Positions 24,296-35,889 are shown, numbered from the stretch's first letter. The stretch: 64,000 nucleotides of DNA from Thozetella sp. PMI_491 (GCA_021432635.1 MU270049.1:498347-562346); one strand, 5' to 3'. Numbers and translations are program-made. Notes: a model not told the origin generated them from the letters alone.

Positions 24296-24947
24296 TATCC
24301 CGGCCCACCCACCATTTCATCCCCGTCACGCCTCCCCACCGACACACAATCCTCCAAGAGACGCCGTCTCCATCAGCCGCCCCACTCTTAAAAGTGGATA
24401 AAGATTGCTGGGTAAGGGTTGCTGAGAGTCGGGCTGTCGGGGAGGAGCTGTTCCTTGGACAAAATCTCCCATCTGCCTCACCCCGGGATTTCTTCCCTTT
24501 TTCCTCCCCCCCTTTCGCCCTGTCCGCCTCTTGCAGCCCGGGCAGCGAGATACCCCTTTCCTGGTCGCCGACTGCCCTTTCTCGTGCGATAGTCGTCTCT
24601 TTTTCATCCTTCACACCTCGTCCACGCCACTTTTTATCCTCTTTTCTTCTCTTTCTCGCTCCGTCATCGCGCGCCGCGCCTCCTCAAAGCCGCTTGGGAA
24701 ACTGAGAGGTTGGCGAAGCTTGTGGGTCGGGATCATCACCATCTCGGAGGTTGACCACCCATCCTCCGGCGAGGCTGCACCACCTCTTGTCCCCCTCGGG
24801 GCTGAATTGTACTCGGTGCCATTAATTCCATCGCCCGCTTCACTCGGCGCCTAGAGTTTGAGCCGCTTTCTTCGCTGCACTTGCTGCCGCTCCTCGGTCG
24901 CCTACCCTGTCGTCAACCGTCATTGCGCAGGCGACAGCCAGAAAGAC
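24296..24947 (+). promoter_or_regulatory. Pyrimidine-rich ATG-free leader of the Ssn6 gene
   Basis: Reading from the ATG at 24293 to the Ssn6 start at 24948, I find no ATG in the 652 bases between. The sequence is rich in C and T. An ATG-free stretch this long is unlikely by chance and fits a long 5' untranslated region. If transcription starts further upstream, the ATG at 24293 opens a short upstream frame of 30 codons. Confidence 0.5.
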
Positions 24948-27900
24948 ATGACTATGGCGAACCACCACCCGTCGCCACCGATGCAGATGCAGATGCATCA
25001 AGGCCCTCCCGGCCCTCCTCCTGCACCGCAGAGCGCCCAATGGGCCCCGTCGCGCGCCATCTTGACCATGAACGAATCTGTCTGGTGCCAGATCGGTAGG
25101 TGTTTCCCCTGCTAATCCCAGCCCACTCTCCTCCTGCCTTTGGCTCGGTGACCGGCCTTCTTGCTAACATACTCTGAAGGCAGCTTCGCGGAGCTCCTGG
25201 GGAATCTCGACGAAGCCATGATCGCATACGAGCATGCCTTGCGAGCGAACCCGCATTCGATTTCCGCCATGAACTCGATCAGTCTCATCCTGCGCACGCG
25301 CGAGGAGTTCCCCAAGGCTGCGGAGTATCTGCACGCCATCCTGAAGCTTGACAATACAAACGGAGAGGCCTGGGGCAGCCTCGGTAAGCACCTTCTCCCT
25401 AACTCTTTCCCCCCTGGAGCCAATGCTGACTGACTGTTGTGCTCCAGGCCACTGCTACCTCATGATGGATGATCTGCAGCAGGCATATTCTGCCTACCAA
25501 TCTGCCTTGGTCAACCTTCGCAACCCCAAAGAGCCTCGCCTCTGGTACGGGATCGGTATTCTGTACGATCGCTATGGTTCCCTCGAGCACGCCGAGGAGG
25601 CCTTCTCGCAGGTCATGCAGATGCAGCCCGACTTTGACAAGGCTCACGAGATATACTTCCGCCTGGGTATAATATACAAGCAACAGCAGAAGTATAGCCA
25701 GTCTCTCGAGTGCTTCAAGTACATTGTCAACTCGCCGCCGACGCCGTTGACGGAAGAGGACATATGGTTCCAGATTGGGCATGTCCACGAGCAACAGAAA
25801 GACGTAAGCAACAACCCCCTTCTCCTTGTTATGTGTGCATAGCCTGATCCTTTACCTATAGTATGATAGCGCAAAGGCCGCATACCTTCGCGTGCTTGAG
25901 CGGGACCCCAATCACGCCAAGGTCCTGCAGCAGCTCGGCTGGCTTCATCACCAGCAGAGCAACAGCTTCTCCTCCCAGGAGCGCGCCATCGAATACCTCG
26001 AGAAGTCTGTCGCTGCCGGTTAGTAACGACCATACTGCTAACACCCTGACCCAATCTACTTGCTAACACGTGGCAGATAACAACGATGCGCAGAGCTGGT
26101 ATCTCCTCGGCCGATGCTACATGTCACAGCAGAAATACCCCAAGGCGTATGAGGCATACCAGCAGGCCGTGTACCGCGACGGCCGGAATCCTACCTTCTG
26201 GTGCTCGATTGGTGTGCTCTATTACCAGATCAACCAGTATCGAGATGCGCTTGATGCATACTCCCGTGCCATCCGCCTCAATCCCTTCATCTCTGAGGTT
26301 TGGTACGACCTCGGCACTTTGGTAAGTTTGCTACTGTGTTTGATATTCTCCCAGTTCCACGGCAGCTGACTATGGTTTCAGTATGAGTCTTGCAACAACC
26401 AGATCAGCGATGCTATGGACGCCTACCAGCGCGCCGCCGAACTCGACCCCACCAACCCGCACATCAAGGCCCGACTACAGCTGCTCCGGAACGGCAACAA
26501 CGGCGGCCCGCCGGCTCAGGCTCCCATGCCGACCGATGTCCACCCTCAAGCTTACCAGGCGAGCGGCACTGTTGGTCCTCCAGGTCCTCAGTGGGCTGGC
26601 TCTGGCCCTCAGCAGCAGCAGCAACAGCAGCAGCAGCCGCCTCAGCCGCCGCAGCCCGGCCCGCCTCCCGCACCTGGTGCCAACTGGGGCAGCGGTCGCT
26701 TGAACGACCTGAACCCGCCGCCTCAACCCCCTAACCCTTACGCGTCGGAGCGCGAACCATTTCGCGGTCCCCACCCTCCTCTGCGCCAGCCCAGTCCCCG
26801 GCAGGAGCAGCAGATGAGGCCCTACCCCGGCCCACCAGAGCCGAGCCGCGCACCCGAGCCCCTCAGGCGCGTCACACCTCCGCCGGTGTCCCACTACCCG
26901 CCGCTCCAACAGCAGCAGCAACAGCAGCAACCTCCACCGCCGCCGCCCCCTCACCAGCAGCAGCGGCCTCAGCCTCCGCCGCCGGCCCCCATCGGGCGTG
27001 ACCGAGTCACTAACGGCACCTACGGCGGTCCTGCTCCGATGGCTAACATAGAGTCCAACATGGGCGGTCCCCCGAACGGTCCCCCGACTGGGCCGCCCAA
27101 CGGTCCCCCATCCAGTGCCCCAAATGGACCCCCAAATGGGCCTCCGGGCGTCATGCAGTATCGGACGAGCAGCCCGAGGAACGACGGGCGTCCTCCTCTC
27201 CATGATACGCGCATCGTATCTCCCAAGTCGGCCTACCTTCAGCACCAGGCGCCGTACCCGCCGCACCCGGAGCAGCCAGCGGGCCCCAGCGGGCCGGAGC
27301 CCGGCATTCCTCACGGTCCACCGGGTCCTCCGGGCCCGTCAATGTCGGGTGACCCTAGCAGAATGCATAGGGAACACGACCCTCGGCCGCCTTCTGTTGG
27401 CCCTAAGAGGATGCGGGAATGGGAGGACGAGCGCGATGCTAAGAAGCCCGCTTCGGAGGAGAATCGCGCCCGGCTGGACGACATGCGTCACCGCCGTCCT
27501 TCGACGCCGCCCCGCGAGTACCGCCGCAACTCGTCCGAGGCGCGCCGCTTTGAGGACCAGCGCCGTATTGACGATCAGCGTCGTGCTGAAGACCAGCGCC
27601 GCGCTGACGAAATGCGCCGCGCCGATGAGCAGCGCCACGATGGATATCATCCGTCAGAAGCGCCGCATCACGCTCCTACGCACTCGATGTCCTCCCACCT
27701 CCCGCCGATGCAGAATGGCCCGTCGCAGATGCAAAACCTCATCCATGACGGCCCTAACTCGCAGCCCGCCCCGGCGCCCAAGGAGTACCCGCCGACGGAA
27801 GAGCGGTCGCGCTTGGAGCACCACCCCCCTCCGCCTCCTCCCCAGCACCAGTCTGTGCCCAACGAGCCTGAGCGGGCTGCTCGCACCATGGACCTGGACG

Positions 27901-28052
27901 AGTCTTATGACGACGACGGCGAGGAGGACAAGAAGGGCGGCATTGTGTCCGGACCCGCCTCTGGGCCGAACTCGGCGACCGGTGAAGTCAAGAACGGCAC
28001 GCCGACGAGCGCGAGCGTCAACGGCATGGCACCCAAGGCAGAAGGAATCTGA
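24948..28052 (+). CDS. General transcriptional corepressor Ssn6/Cyc8
   Basis: Six exons (24948-25095, 25180-25383, 25448-25803, 25862-26018, 26077-26321, 26382-28052) encode about 926 residues. The protein matches yeast Cyc8/Ssn6, Aspergillus SsnF and Neurospora RCM-1, which bind Tup1 (RCO-1/RcoA) and are brought to promoters by DNA-binding repressors, including those for glucose repression. Residues about 40-415 form a block of tetratricopeptide repeats with typical endings such as AYEHALRANP, AYQQAVYRDGRNP and AYSRAIRLNP. The C-terminal half is low-complexity: Gln runs near residues 448 and 547 encoded by CAG/CAA repeats, Pro/Gly-rich segments, then a charged stretch with DDQRR-type repeats and an acidic tail. 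The chosen start, MTMANHH, follows a long ATG-free leader. All introns are 58-84 nt with clear donors and keep the TPR frame. It acts in the nucleus by family. Confidence 0.96.
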
Positions 28053-29177
28053 GTGGATGGAGGGTGTTGAGTTTTAACTCTCGTGTCATGACTTGCTTCT
28101 ACTGCGGTTTTCTATCGCGCACAGCCTCGAGGAGTTTTTTGGCGGGAAGCCATACCCGGCATTCCCACCTGCTTTACTTTTCTATGCGTATACTTGTCTT
28201 TTGCTCACGCAAATCTTCCGACTGTGTTTCTCGTTACCAAATGTCCTGCTTGCACCCTCGACCAACGCGGGGCAAGAGAGACGGCAAATAGTATTTAGTT
28301 CATGAATGACCTTGCGGTCTAGAGGAGGACTGGTGAGCGCTTTCTACAGTGTTGATTAACGACTCTCCCTCTCCTCGGTGCTGAGGGAGGCTGGTTTACT
28401 GGGTCGGAAGCGGTGGTTTCTGGTCTCCCAGGGCAGAGACGGTGGGCCGGGGTGTAAATGAAAGAGCGGGAGGACATAGGCGGCCATGGTAGCTTAGGAG
28501 CAGTTAGTTCAAATTGGGAAAGGCGTTCTAACTTGCGAACTGGCGAGGCCGGATGTGACAAGCCGTGGCCGACTAGGCAATGACAGAACTCCCTACAAAG
28601 GGGACCTCCCGCGGACGAGCTCAGATTGCGGCGGTCCCGAGGACATTGCCGTGTTGGTGTGCAGGCTCTATGGGACTAAAAATTCTATGCATCGGAAAGA
28701 GGGTGTGCCATTCTAGCGGTGTAGCGCACCCCAGAAATTGAATTGGGTTCCTGGATGCAGGAATATTAAGTGACCTCACCATCTGTGCCGTGCTCGATAT
28801 TGCAATTTATATACCATAGTACCCCAATCACCCGAAGGTGCCGGCCCGGTCTGTATTTTCGGGGCGGCCCCATTCGCCAGACGGCTCGACTTAACTGTGC
28901 AAGTTGGATGCCTGTCATGTGACAAGCACCCCTACCCGGAGAGGGGCAATATTTAGGCCGAAGATCATCCGCCGCTCGGCACCAGAACCATCGTCTAGCG
29001 ATCTTGCCCTGAACCCTCAAATTCACGTGACGTAGGAGAGAAAATGTGCCCCACTTGGTGGCTCGTGCGTGCACTGTTCCACTCGAATCGGCTTCACACA
29101 CAAACTCCAACTGGTGAACTTTTTTTTCCATCCGCCAGTATTCCAACTCGAACTTCACAACCCCGACATCAGCAACC
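28053..29177. other. Intergenic, 3' end of ssn6 and promoter of the uL3 gene
   Basis: The first part is probably the 3' untranslated region of the corepressor gene. A CACGTGACGT-containing stretch at about 29022-29033 and a pyrimidine run (T8 near 29119-29126) just before the uL3 start look like promoter and leader elements of a highly expressed gene. The minus-strand open frame 28766-29473 overlaps the uL3 exons in antisense and is a shadow. Confidence 0.5.
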
Positions 29178-30735
29178 ATGTCGCACCGTAGTAAGTCCCT
29201 CTCCTCACTATTATGAAGCAGAAGCCATGTATATGAGATTATATCGACGTGCCAATTCCTGGGTCGCCCACCGAGCTGCCCTCGCCCCCCTGCACCACCT
29301 CGCGACAACGAACACTTAGAGGACTGACAAGAAAATCTCCAGAGTACGAGGCTCCCCGTCACGGCTCGCTCGCCTACCTTCCCCGGAAGCGGGCTGCCCG
29401 CCACCGCGGAAAGGTCAAGTCGTAAGTGCAATTGCCCTCGGAACTGCCGTTCCCTCGGCCGCCCCAGTCGCACATCTAGGCGATCAAGAGGCTAACATCT
29501 GCTTCTACCGGCAGGTTTCCCAAGGATGACCCCAAGAAGCCCGTCCACCTCACGGCCGCTATGGGCTACAAGGCCGGTATGACCACGATCGTCCGCGACG
29601 TCGACCGCCCCGGTGCCAAGGTGAACAAGAAGGAGGTTGTGGAGGCCGTGTCCATCATTGACACACCACCGGTACGAACAATGCAGCCCGCTTGGCTCTT
29701 GTGCCAATGGCTAACATCTTTTACAGATGATCGTTGTTGGTCTGGTTGGCTACGTCGAGACTCCCCGTGGCCTGCGCTCGCTCACTACCGTGTGGGCTGA
29801 GCACCTGAGCGATGCGGTCAGGCGCCGCTTCTACAAGAACTGGTACAAGAGCAAGAAGAAGGCTTTCACCAAGTACGCCAAGAAGCACTCGGAGAGCAAG
29901 GGCTCTTCTATCACCCGCGAGCTCGAGCGCATCAAGAAGTACTGCACCGTCGTCCGCGTCCTCTCTCACACCCAGATCCGCATGACCCCCCTCAAGCAGA
30001 AGAAGGCCCACCTTATGGAGATCCAGATCAACGGCGGCTCTATCGCTGACAAGGTCGATTTCGGCTACAACCTCTTCGAGAAGCCTGTCGAGATCGACAC
30101 TGTCTTCGAGCAGAACGAGGTCATCGACGTCATTGCCGTCACCAAGGGTCACGGTTTCTCCGGCGTCACCGCCCGCTGGGGCACCAAGAAGCTCCCGCGC
30201 AAGACGCACAAGGGTCTCCGCAAGGTCGCTTGTATCGGTGCCTGGCACCCGTCCCACGTCCAGTGGACTGTTGCCCGTGCTGGTCAGGAGGGTTACCACC
30301 ACCGTACCTCGGTCAACCACAAGATCTACCGCATCGGCAAGGGCGACAAGGACGACAACGCTGCCACCGAGATCGACCAGACCAAGAAGAAGATCACTCC
30401 GTACGTTGAAGCCCCGAGCAGAAACGAGGATGCTCTCGTCCCTTTCCCGCCAGATCATTTGCTAACAAAGCGTGTACAGTCTGGGCGGTTTCGTCCGCTA
30501 CGGCGAGGTCAACAACGACTTCGTCATGGTCAAGGGCTCTATCCCCGGCACCAAGAAGAGGGTCATGACCCTGCGCAAGTCCCTGTGGACTCACACCTCC
30601 CGGAAGGCCCTCGAGAAGATCGACCTCAAGTGGATCGACACCTCGTCCGAGTTCGGTCACGGCGCCTTCCAGACCGTGGAGGAGAAGAAGCAGTTCCAGG
30701 GTACCCTCAAGAAGGATCTGGTCGACACCGCATAG
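29178..30735 (+). CDS. RPL3: 60S ribosomal protein L3 (uL3)
   Basis: Five exons (29178-29190, 29343-29421, 29515-29671, 29727-30400, 30480-30735) encode about 392 residues, close to the usual 387-392. uL3 helps build the peptidyl-transferase centre of the large cytosolic subunit. The N-terminus [13 protein letters not shown], the KSFPKDDP segment, [12 protein letters not shown], and the [21 protein letters not shown] segment carrying the conserved histidine (methylated in yeast) are all present. The first exon is only 13 nt (MSHR plus one base), a common pattern in fungal ribosomal protein genes. The reading frame uses mostly C/G-ending codons such as AAG, GTC and CGC, as expected for high expression. 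Confidence 0.99.
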
Positions 30736-31786
30736 AGAGAGCGGCCTGGGTCTCCTTGTGTTTCTTGCAATGGCATCGGTGTCTCGGCTTTTTCGACATG
30801 GGCTGGTTAGGGGGTTAGTTCTAGCATTGCCGGCTTGCTCAAAAGCTAAATGAAATGGAACCAAAATGAAAAAAGTACACCTAAGGAACCGAGAAGAAGC
30901 CTTGTATTGTCTCTAGTGACCTTATGTGATGAATCACCGTTTTCTCGAATTTAGATCGTCGTTGACCTCGTTATGTGGAGACCTGTTTAGCTGCCATGGT
31001 CACATAACATGCGCAGGCTATTCTGCCCAATCACCTCGGCAGAAGTCCCTGGCCAATGTCATAAGTAACTGTACTTGAGATGAAAAAAAAAAAAATTTTT
31101 GAGAAAAAAAAACCCCCTATTAAAGGTATAAATAGTAAAGATGATTTAACATTTAATAGTTTGTAGTATTTAATATTACATAAAGAGGCAAAAGGCAAAA
31201 GCATCTCAAAGTAGCGCCCAGACATGAAGACAAGGGCGGCCAAAAACTTGCGTCATAGTCGCCGCACCACGAGGTCCGACTCATGCCCACCAACTAACTA
31301 CCTACCTTAGGTAGCTACCTAAGCATGTACCTTGCCTAGCAGTGCTTTCTTTTTTACTCAACCCCTCTCTGCAGCCTTCAAATGCCCAAGTCTGCCTCCA
31401 TCGGCTCCCAATCGCGTTTTCTTAGCCTCCTCTCCCACTTCAGCCCCCAGGAGTTCTTAGCAAGTGTCCCAACAAAGGCAGCAGCAGTACTCCCTCCTGT
31501 AGGTCGAACGAGTAACTGCCCGCCCACCGGCCCCTCGCGCCACGACCTGCATATCGACCCCCATTTTCCTCCTGCGCCCACGAGCGGCCGCCGACACAAG
31601 ACCCAGATCGACCGCGTGGTTCTGCAGGCCACACTACTCCCACGACTGATTGCCCCTGCAAAGGTGCGGCCTTTTGCCACGACCAACGCAAGGCTTACCT
31701 ACGGGTGCCACTTCAGCCACGGCGCGACTGCCAACAGCCGCGCGCCAACGATAGCCAACCCCGGGTCGCAGCGGCTAGACGGAAGG
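30736..31786. other. Intergenic, AT-rich island and palindrome
   Basis: The region contains an AT-rich island (about 31081-31210) with A-runs and a perfect 18-bp palindrome (31306-31323). An open frame runs from 31382 straight into the next gene in the same frame. It could be an N-terminal extension of that gene but more likely is leader sequence. Confidence 0.5.
31306..31323. repeat. Perfect 18-bp palindrome
   Basis: CTTAGGTAGCTACCTAAG is self-complementary over its full length. Partial relatives (TACC...GGTA and GTAGCT...AGCTAC arms) occur elsewhere in intergenic DNA, for example at 9562-9574 and 45266-45282. Confidence 0.9.
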
Positions 31787-32376
31787 ATGGCATCCGACGA
31801 GGACTATATGAACTTCCTTGACAAGGCCAACAGGGACCCCAACGAAGGAGTCACTCCCAAGGCCCAGGGCGCAAAGGCCCAGTTCAAAACGACCGACCAC
31901 GGCGCTTCCGTGCCCGAGCCCCTTGTCACGGCCACCAGGGACGCCTTCTATGTCAGCGACGCGGACGAGCCGTTCGTGCCCGTAGCGCTGACATGGGACG
32001 AAGGCGGCAAGGGCCTCCCAGACGAGGGTAAGTCTGTACCTTCTGCTCTGCGGTGGTGCATCGCATAGAAACGAGAGGCCCGCTGACGTTTCCCCCGGGG
32101 TGGGGGCGCTGCACAACAGAGGAATTCGCCCAGTTGATCCAGCACTGGGACCCCAAGGCGGCCGAGATCGAGATCCTAGACCCGGTGGACTGGGACACCC
32201 AAGGCCAGTATGGCGATGTCATTGAAGCCGTGCGCCAGGCCGGGAAAGGAAACGACGTGCGTGTCTATCGGGTGAAGAAGGACAGCACAAGAGCCGAGTA
32301 CTGGGTCGTCACAACTGAAGGAAAAGGCAAGAGCGCGAGGCTGGTTGGGGCCAAGGCGCTTGCGGTGGAGAGCTAG
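31787..32376 (+). CDS. Small protein with NuiA-like domain
   Basis: Two exons (31787-32027, 32120-32376) encode about 165 residues. The C-terminal 110 residues resemble the NuiA-like family (relatives of the cyanobacterial nuclease A inhibitor). Matching features are an FYVSDADEPFVPVAL opening, an EEFAQLI helix, a DVRVYRVKKD strand, YWVV, and a terminal AKALAVES strand. In fungi such proteins are small, soluble and of unknown function. A nuclease-inhibiting role should not be assumed. There is no signal peptide or membrane segment. The start MASDEDYMNFL was chosen over the in-frame ATG at 31382 because the extension is of low quality. The intron has a GTAAGT donor and an AACAG acceptor. The family match is by eye. 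Confidence 0.8.
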
Positions 32377-32866
32377 AGGATCCAGAGTGGGCATGGAGAT
32401 GTTCCGTGCCGAGCCGCTGGTAGCTGTTATCTGCCTTGAGTGTCACGGGGGAGGAAAGAGGCGACCTAGGGGCCTTCTTAGTAGGGCGTCTAGGTGCCTT
32501 GTAGAATCTATCTTTTCCAGTGTTCTCCCTCCCAGGGCTAGGCTTGTTGCGCACGAGTATAGGTCTCATACGAGCCGACGGTCAGCGAGAAAGAAAGGCA
32601 TATACCTTTTGCTAGTCTAGCAACTAGCAAGCAGATCGTTGATGACCGACAGTTGGTTGCAGGACCGAATTTTTTTTGAAAAAAAAAACTAAAAAAAAAA
32701 AACTAAAAAAAACTCCCCTCTCTTCACACCTACGATCAATACGTCGTAATAACTACAGGAGACTCACCGCTACAAATTAGGAAGTCAGTCTTTACCGTAC
32801 AATTTGCCTACGCCCTAAAAAGGTTTTGGGATCGGGTATGGGCCCTGTAAGGGAGCCTAAGAAGCC

Positions 32867-32880
32867 GGGGGGGGGGGGGG
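32867..32880. repeat. Poly-G tract
   Basis: Fourteen consecutive G residues about 150 bp before the anthranilate synthase start codon. Confidence 0.9.
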
Positions 32881-32977
32881 TGTAAAGGCGATAGCTTATC
32901 GGACCCTGGACAGCGCTTTCCCCCCGCCGATGTCGTCCGGACGCCTTTTACGCCACATTTTCAAATACTGGATCATA

Positions 32978-32984
32978 TGAGTCA
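32978..32984 (+). promoter_or_regulatory. Gcn4/CPC-1 binding site
   Basis: TGAGTCA, a perfect AP-1-type site, ends 41 bp before the ATG of anthranilate synthase. In fungi Gcn4/CPC-1/CpcA binds this sequence to induce amino-acid biosynthesis genes under starvation. Its position before a tryptophan gene makes a functional role likely, though very close to the start codon. Confidence 0.7.
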
Positions 32985-33025
32985 ACACAACCGCTTGACC
33001 TCAACACGACAGAATCACCACAGTC

Positions 33026-34730
33026 ATGGACGGACCAGTGAGCACCCAATTGGCCTCTCCGGATCTAGAGCTCTCACTGACGTCTCATAGGACAAGCTCC
33101 TCCCTCCGTTGGACCGCGTCAAGGCGGCCGTGGCGGCACCCCACGCAAGCTTCACTCATGTGCCCATTTACGGTCAGATCTCGTCTGACTTGATCACTCC
33201 CTCGGCCGCCTACCTAAAGGTCCAGGCACACAGCGGCTCATGCAATAGCTTCCTGTTTGAGAGCGCGGCCACGGAGCGGGTCGGCCGCTACAGCTTCGTC
33301 GGTGCCGGCCCGCGAAAGGTCTTGCAAACCGGCCCCGGCTTTGGGGAGGAGGCCGACCCGCTGCCAGCGCTCGAGGCCGAGCTTGCCAAGACGGTCGTCG
33401 CTGACCTGCCAGAGCTGAAGCTGCCACCATTGTTCGGCGGCGCTGTCGGTTATGTCGGCTACGACTGCGTGCGGTACTTCGAGCCCAAGACGGCAAGGGA
33501 CCTCAAGGATGTGCTCCAGATCCCTGAGAGCTTGTTCATGCTGTTCGACACCATCGTTGCCTTTGACCGCTTCTTCGGGGTTATCAAAGTCATCACATTC
33601 CTAAAGCTCGGCAAGGGTGCTACTGAGGCCGAGGTCGAGGCCGAGTACAAGCGTGGTCAGGCTGTTGTTGAGGAACTCATCGAGGTGCTCAACGCCCCGG
33701 AGGTGCCGCTGCCGCCACAGAAGGACATCGTCCTCGGTCGCGAGTATACGTCCAACATTGGCCAGGAAGGCTACGAGGCGCATGTCAAGAAGCTCAAGGA
33801 GCACATCGTTAAGGGAGATATTATACAAGCTGTGCCGTCTCAGAGGCTCTCGCGCCCCACAGACTTACACCCTTTCAACCTCTACCGGCACCTACGGACC
33901 GTCAACCCATCACCCTATCTCTTCTTCATCGACTGCGAGTTCTTCCAGATCATTGGCGCCAGCCCGGAGCTGCTCGTGCAGGTCGAGAAAGGCCGTATCA
34001 TCACGCACCCAATCGCGGGCACGGTGCGACGCGACGTCGATCCCGAGGTGGATCAGCGGCTAGCCGACGAGCTACAGAACAGCCTCAAGGACCGCGCCGA
34101 GCACGTCATGTTGGTGGATCTGGCGCGCAACGATGTGACGCGCGTGTGCGAGCCGCTTGAGACGCGCGTTGACCGTCTCATGGTGGTCGAGAAGTTCAGC
34201 CACGTCCAGCACCTCGTCAGTCAGGTATCCAGCGTACTACGGCCCGAATGCACCCGCTTCGACGCCTTCCGCAGCATCTTCCCGGCCGGTACTACCAGCG
34301 GGGCGCCCAAGGTTAAGGCCATGGAGCTCATCTCGGAGCTCGAGGGCGAGAAACGCGGCATCTATGCCGGCGCCGTTGGTTACTTCGGCTACGGCACTGT
34401 CAACCCGGACACAGGCAAGGATATGGACGGCGCTATGGACACGTGCATTGCCCTGCGGACCATGATGTACAAGGACGAGACGGTATATCTACAAGCGGGT
34501 AAGCACCCATTCCCCGTTTATTTTAGCAGCTCTCGCGGGAGAGAGGGGTTGGAGCGTGAGGATCTTCGGGGCTAACATTTAATGCAGGTGGCGGTATTGT
34601 CTTCGACTCGGACCCTTACGATGAGTACATTGAGACGATAAACAAGCTGGGTGCTAATATCAAAGCGATCGTTGAGGCAGAACAGTTGTATTCTAGGCGG
34701 CAGGCTTCCCGGAAGTCAGCAGCAGCTTGA
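33026..34730 (+). CDS. TRP2: Anthranilate synthase component I
   Basis: Three exons (33026-33037, 33091-34498, 34588-34730) encode about 520 residues. The enzyme converts chorismate to anthranilate, the first committed step of tryptophan synthesis, using ammonia from the glutaminase component encoded elsewhere (trp-1 in Neurospora). The N-terminal domain has FLFES (residues 58-62), equivalent to the LLES tryptophan feedback site of TrpE. The chorismate-binding half contains [18 protein letters not shown] (310-318), LVDLARND, and [18 protein letters not shown]. It ends with [14 protein letters not shown]. Exon 1 codes only for MDGP; its frame and the 53-nt intron with an ACTGAC branch support this start. 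The gene is convergent with the GFA gene. The symbol follows yeast TRP2 (Neurospora trp-2). Confidence 0.98.
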
Positions 34731-35180
34731 CAGCCACCCTTGGAAGAACAAGGGAGAGATGAAAATGGTACGGCACAGACACCAAAAAGCATTGGTCGGG
34801 TACCTGGCGTCGTTCGGACAAATTCCAAACGGGCTGGCGTTGTGCAAGTACAAGTATAGTGGCGTTCATGCAAGAGCGGATCATTTGGCATCTCTTGTGC
34901 CTCTTTGTTTCATCAATATATAGCTCTTGTTGAGGCGAGAACCTGCGCCTTCTCTGTTGCATATGAGGGTAAGCGGTTACATTTCTACTTAGGCCAAGTC
35001 TTAAGAGATGCCACCAATATCTTGCGCATGACAGATAACATGGTAAATACTTTCGAGCCACTCTCCTACGTACAGCTAGCTCGATTTTCCTAGCATTAAT
35101 GTGCCTCTCGACTCCTCAACCGCAAGCTGAGCAGGGGTTGTGTCTCAAAGGCCAAGACTACCCGCTATCCATAGTCACGC
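34731..35180. other. Convergent intergenic region
   Basis: This is 450 bp between two converging stop codons, moderately AT-rich, and probably holds both 3' untranslated regions. I see no other feature. Confidence 0.6.
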
Positions 35181-35889
35181 TCAAGCGGTCTGTCCTTCGG
35201 CCTCAGCCTTCATCCTCTCGGCATGATCAATCTCCCACTGCCTGCCAGATAGGTCCTCGTTGGGGGGGACATTCTCGACGCCATTGCCTTTCTTAAACTT
35301 GAGGGATTGGAGGTCGAGGCCGTAGAAGGTGCGTGCCTGTACGTCTCAGGGTGTTGGCGGAGAGCTCTGGTTCGACCAAATCCAGACACGCCTCGACCAA
35401 GGGCTGAAAGACACGCCGATCGGGTTCAACAGTTGGGGGGGGAGTGCTTACACTTATGCCATAGCCATCAAATTTAGGCTTGAAGGCGTCACGGAAGTCA
35501 ATGCCGATGCTGGTCCCGCAGTAAGGGCAGAACAGCTGGTCTTTCTCCTTGGTGTTGAATTGATACACGGCGCAACGCTCGCGGGAGTCGCCGTGCTAGA
35601 GTGCGATACGCGCTCATATCAGCTCCCCTCGTTTGATCTCTCTTTCTCCGATATCACGCTAGGGGGAAAGGCGCGGGTAGTTCATTTTACGTACCCATTT
35701 GACGTCTTCACGGTTCGGGTAGGTCAACAGGTAGCCGGATCGCACGCAGATGGAGCAATTGCACTCCAAGATGGTGTACTCGGGAAACGGCGGCGAGAGA
35801 GTGACAGCATACTTGATGTAGCCGCAGTGACAGCCGCCCTCATAGGTGCCGGACGGCTTAGTCTCTTCAGCGTTCTCGGTGCTTGCCAT
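35181..35889 (-). CDS. GFA/CENP-V-type zinc-binding protein
   Basis: Three exons on the minus strand (35889-35695, 35595-35452, 35336-35181) encode about 164 residues. The fold is that of the glutathione-dependent formaldehyde-activating (GFA) family. Cys20, Cys22, Cys88 and Cys91 match the structural zinc site, and Cys43, Cys45 and Cys48 (ECNCSIC) match the catalytic or glutathione-facing zinc site. The HGDSRERCAVYQF and FCPYCG blocks are typical. Fungal genomes carry many members of unknown substrate, so formaldehyde detoxification is only a possibility. The first exon starts at MASTENAEETK, the only in-frame ATG before the domain. Both introns (99 and 115 nt) have clear donors and keep frame. 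Confidence 0.9.

Larger units (their letters stand above)
32377..33025. other. Intergenic with A-rich runs and poly-G
   Basis: Includes a cluster of A-runs separated by CT (about 32671-32711) and a poly-G run of 14 (32867-32880). The A-runs could mark a decayed retroelement tail, but no coding remnant is visible. The last 50 bases hold the Gcn4/CPC-1 site. Confidence 0.5.

Noticed and set aside
26475..27314. 279-codon minus-strand frame with Leu/Arg runs
   Set aside because: Shadow of the Gln/Pro-rich coding repeats of Ssn6.
28766..29473. 235-codon minus-strand frame
   Set aside because: It runs antisense across the first exons of the uL3 gene and is a shadow of that coding sequence.
31382..31786. 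N-terminal extension of the NuiA-like protein
   Set aside because: In frame, but low-quality sequence with no targeting motif; the ATG at 31787 gives a typical short fungal protein. Transcript data could reverse this.
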